A stretch of 16,038 nucleotides of DNA. Source: JBAXTE01 sp038240835. Lineage in GTDB: Bacteria; Bacteroidota; Bacteroidia; Bacteroidales; WCHB1-69. Location: assembly GCA_038240835.1 (NCBI GenBank), contig JBBRGJ010000066.1, forward strand, positions 1-16,038, given 5' to 3'. Made by a program: the position numbers and the translations under genes. Positions 14,661 to 16,038 of this stretch are shown piece after piece. Within the stretch, counting starts at the first letter, position 1, and every line of letters starts with the position of its first letter. The notes under the pieces were generated by a model. The model had not been told where the DNA came from and made no database searches. It was given only the letters and a program-made list of their open reading frames with translations.

Positions 14661-14710
14661 AAACAATCAATTTTTTTCGAGATTTTCTGATTGAATAATG
14701 TTGATTGTTT
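14661..14710 (+). promoter_or_regulatory. Inverted repeat overlapping the phosphofructokinase -33 box
   Basis: AAACAATCAA (14661-14670) and TTGATTGTTT (14701-14710) are exact reverse complements separated by 30 bases. The right arm contains the proposed -33 TTG (14705-14707). It could be an operator or the remnant of a transcript end from the preceding gene. Confidence 0.45.
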
Positions 14711-14734
14711 CCTGTTTTTATGAAATTATTTTTG
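14705..14734 (+). promoter_or_regulatory. Promoter of the phosphofructokinase gene (TTG-N19-TAnnTTTG)
   Basis: TTG at 14705-14707 is followed after exactly 19 bases by TATTTTTG (14727-14734), a full match to the Flavobacterium-type consensus. Transcription would begin near 14741, leaving a leader of about 110 bases. In that leader ATGGAG (14789-14794) and CTCCAT (14812-14817) can pair. This is the best promoter in the window. Confidence 0.65.
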
Positions 14735-14850
14735 CATTTGCAATTGTTTTCTGAAAACCAACCAAATAATAAAAAACTGCTTTTAAAAATGGAGTTCTCT
14801 ATAACAAATAGCTCCATGGATAAAATCAAATAACATTTAAAAAATTAAAA

Positions 14851-15945
14851 ATGCGAAGAGTACTTGTTGCTACCGGTGGAGGCGACTGTCCCGGATTAAA
14901 TGCTGTAATTAGAGGGATTGTTAAACGTGCATCCTTAGAAAAAGATTGGGAAGTTATTGGATCAATAGAGTCTTTTAATGGAATTTTACGAGAGCCTACC
15001 GAAATCGTTGTTTTAGACGAAAAAGCGGTTGCCGGAATTCACGTTCAAGGGGGAACCATCATTGGAACAACAAATAAAGGAGGTCCATTTGCTTGGCCAA
15101 TTCACGATTCTAATGGAAATTGGTCTACCGTAGATCGCTCGGACGAGATGATTCGTAAGCTCCAATACATGGGCGTTGATGCGGTAATTAATATTGGAGG
15201 AGATGGCTCTCAGAGAATCTCGCAAATTTTTCATGAAAAAGGGCTAAATATCATCGGTGTCCCTAAAACTATCGATAACGATTTAAGTTCTACCGATTTT
15301 ACATTTGGTTTCCAAACTGCCGTTCAAATTGCGACCGAAGCGGTGGATAAATTAGTTACAACTGCGGCTAGTCACAATAGAGTTTTTATTCTAGAAGTGA
15401 TGGGTCGTGATGCAGGTTGGATTGGTCTACACTCTGCGATTGCTGGGGGTGCAAACATCTGTTTGATTCCAGAAATTCCTTATAACTTAGATTCTATTAT
15501 CGAAAAAATAAACAGCAGATACAGCAAAGGAAGAGGTTTTTGTATCATCGTTATTTCCGAAGGTGCTAAACCTGTCGGAGGAGGCGTAACTGGAGCAGAA
15601 AGTGGAGAAGTTGGCAATGAGAACTTCCGGTTGGGTGGCGTTGGCGATAAGTTGAGAGCTGATTTGGTAGCTGCTGGTGTGCCTCAAGATGTGCGTGTTA
15701 CCGTTTTGGGTCACTTGCAACGTGGAGGAATTCCAATGGCATTTGACCGAGTATTGGCTTCTCAGTTTGGCGTAAAAGCCTTTGAGATGGTGCTTGAGAA
15801 AAAGTTTGGACAAATGGTTGCTTACCGCCATCCAAACACAATTTCAGTTCCATTTGCAGATGCAATTAATAAAATGAACTTCGTTGACCCCAAAAGCGAC
15901 ATTGTGAACAATGCTCGTGGAATGGGAATCTCCTTTGGAGACTAA
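14851..15945 (+). CDS. 6-phosphofructokinase, mixed ATP/PPi signature
   Basis: The 364-residue enzyme phosphorylates fructose 6-phosphate to fructose 1,6-bisphosphate, the committed step of glycolysis. Signatures: ATGGGDCPGLNAVIRG (7-22), IGGDGS (115-120), PKTIDND (138-144, catalytic D142), MGRDAGW (184-190) and GHLQRGG (287-293). By alignment to the E. coli enzyme, the position that separates donors is Gly 119 (Gly = ATP, Asp = PPi), which favours ATP. Lys 139, however, is the residue typical of PPi-dependent enzymes, whereas E. coli has Gly there. This G/K combination is known from a separate clade of PFKs longer than the 320-residue E. coli type. The gene has its own promoter and ends in a strong terminator, so it is monocistronic. 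The ATG at 14851 follows a purine- and A-rich leader. Confidence 0.95.
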   Translation: MRRVLVATGGGDCPGLNAVIRGIVKRASLEKDWEVIGSIESFNGILREPTEIVVLDEKAVAGIHVQGGTIIGTTNKGGPFAWPIHDSNGNWSTVDRSDEMIRKLQYMGVDAVINIGGDGSQRISQIFHEKGLNIIGVPKTIDNDLSSTDFTFGFQTAVQIATEAVDKLVTTAASHNRVFILEVMGRDAGWIGLHSAIAGGANICLIPEIPYNLDSIIEKINSRYSKGRGFCIIVISEGAKPVGGGVTGAESGEVGNENFRLGGVGDKLRADLVAAGVPQDVRVTVLGHLQRGGIPMAFDRVLASQFGVKAFEMVLEKKFGQMVAYRHPNTISVPFADAINKMNFVDPKSDIVNNARGMGISFGD

Positions 15946-15963
15946 CAGAGATTTTGTTCTTAC

Positions 15964-16006
15964 AAAAAAAGCCGAATGATAAAATTTTATCATTCGGCTT
16001 TTTTTT
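15964..16006. terminator. Strong intrinsic terminator, probably bidirectional
   Basis: Arms AGCCGAATGATAAAA (15970-15984) and TTTTATCATTCGGCT (15985-15999) are perfect reverse complements, preceded by an A-tract (15964-15970) and followed by eight T residues (15999-16006). It lies 19 bases after the phosphofructokinase stop. The matching A-tract would let it also end transcripts coming from the right on the minus strand. Confidence 0.95.
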
Positions 16007-16038
16007 GATGTCTGTTTTTTTGAGATGGTTACAAAAGT

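Overview
The window looks like a piece of a Bacteroidota chromosome, probably a Flavobacteriia-like lineage. Reasons: low G+C, almost no Shine-Dalgarno sequences, several upstream boxes of the form TAnnTTTG (the -7 element of Bacteroidota promoters), a type IX secretion/gliding-type C-terminal domain (PNVFTPNGDGFND motif), and a single-chain alpha/beta fusion of a 2-oxoacid dehydrogenase E1. I cannot place it to genus.

Layout. 1-1346 (minus, cut by the window edge) is an NtrC-type response regulator whose AAA+ motifs are visibly degenerate. 1347-2965 is a 1.6-kb gene-free stretch packed with hairpins: a perfect 12-bp palindrome with a TTCG loop, a G+C-richer repeat fragment, a terminator-like hairpin, a tandem 104-bp repeat, and a module of GTCCC...GGGAC hairpins framed by TTCGAAGTAA. 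2966-4516 (plus) is a GT39-family membrane glycosyltransferase. 4584-6015 (plus) is a two-gene unit: an ECF sigma factor followed 4 bases later by a single-pass membrane protein with an anti-sigma-like N-terminus and a T9SS-type C-terminal domain. 6268-8664 (plus) is the fused E1 dehydrogenase. 8665-9173 is another gene-free stretch with hairpin repeats.

9174-13960 (minus) holds five genes. Three are tightly packed in the order rfbA, SDR sugar-nucleotide epimerase/dehydratase, polyprenyl diphosphate synthase (gaps of 10 and 3 bases). A class-III-like sirtuin lacking the zinc cysteines follows after 50 bases. A DEAD-box RNA helicase, probably with its own promoter, comes last. From 13961 a divergent intergenic region leads to a small two-helix membrane protein (14348-14587, plus) and a 6-phosphofructokinase (14851-15945, plus) with a very good promoter and a strong terminator.

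Together the genes are mostly housekeeping and cell-envelope functions: activated sugars (RfbA plus SDR), polyprenyl carriers or quinone side chains (polyprenyl synthase), a lipid-linked-sugar transferase (GT39), central carbon metabolism (E1, PFK) and RNA/protein modification. The parts most worth a second look are the sigma factor/T9SS-domain membrane protein pair, the degenerate enhancer-binding regulator and the structured non-coding stretch between 1.5 and 2.8 kb. I see no CRISPR array, tRNA, rRNA or intact transposase gene.
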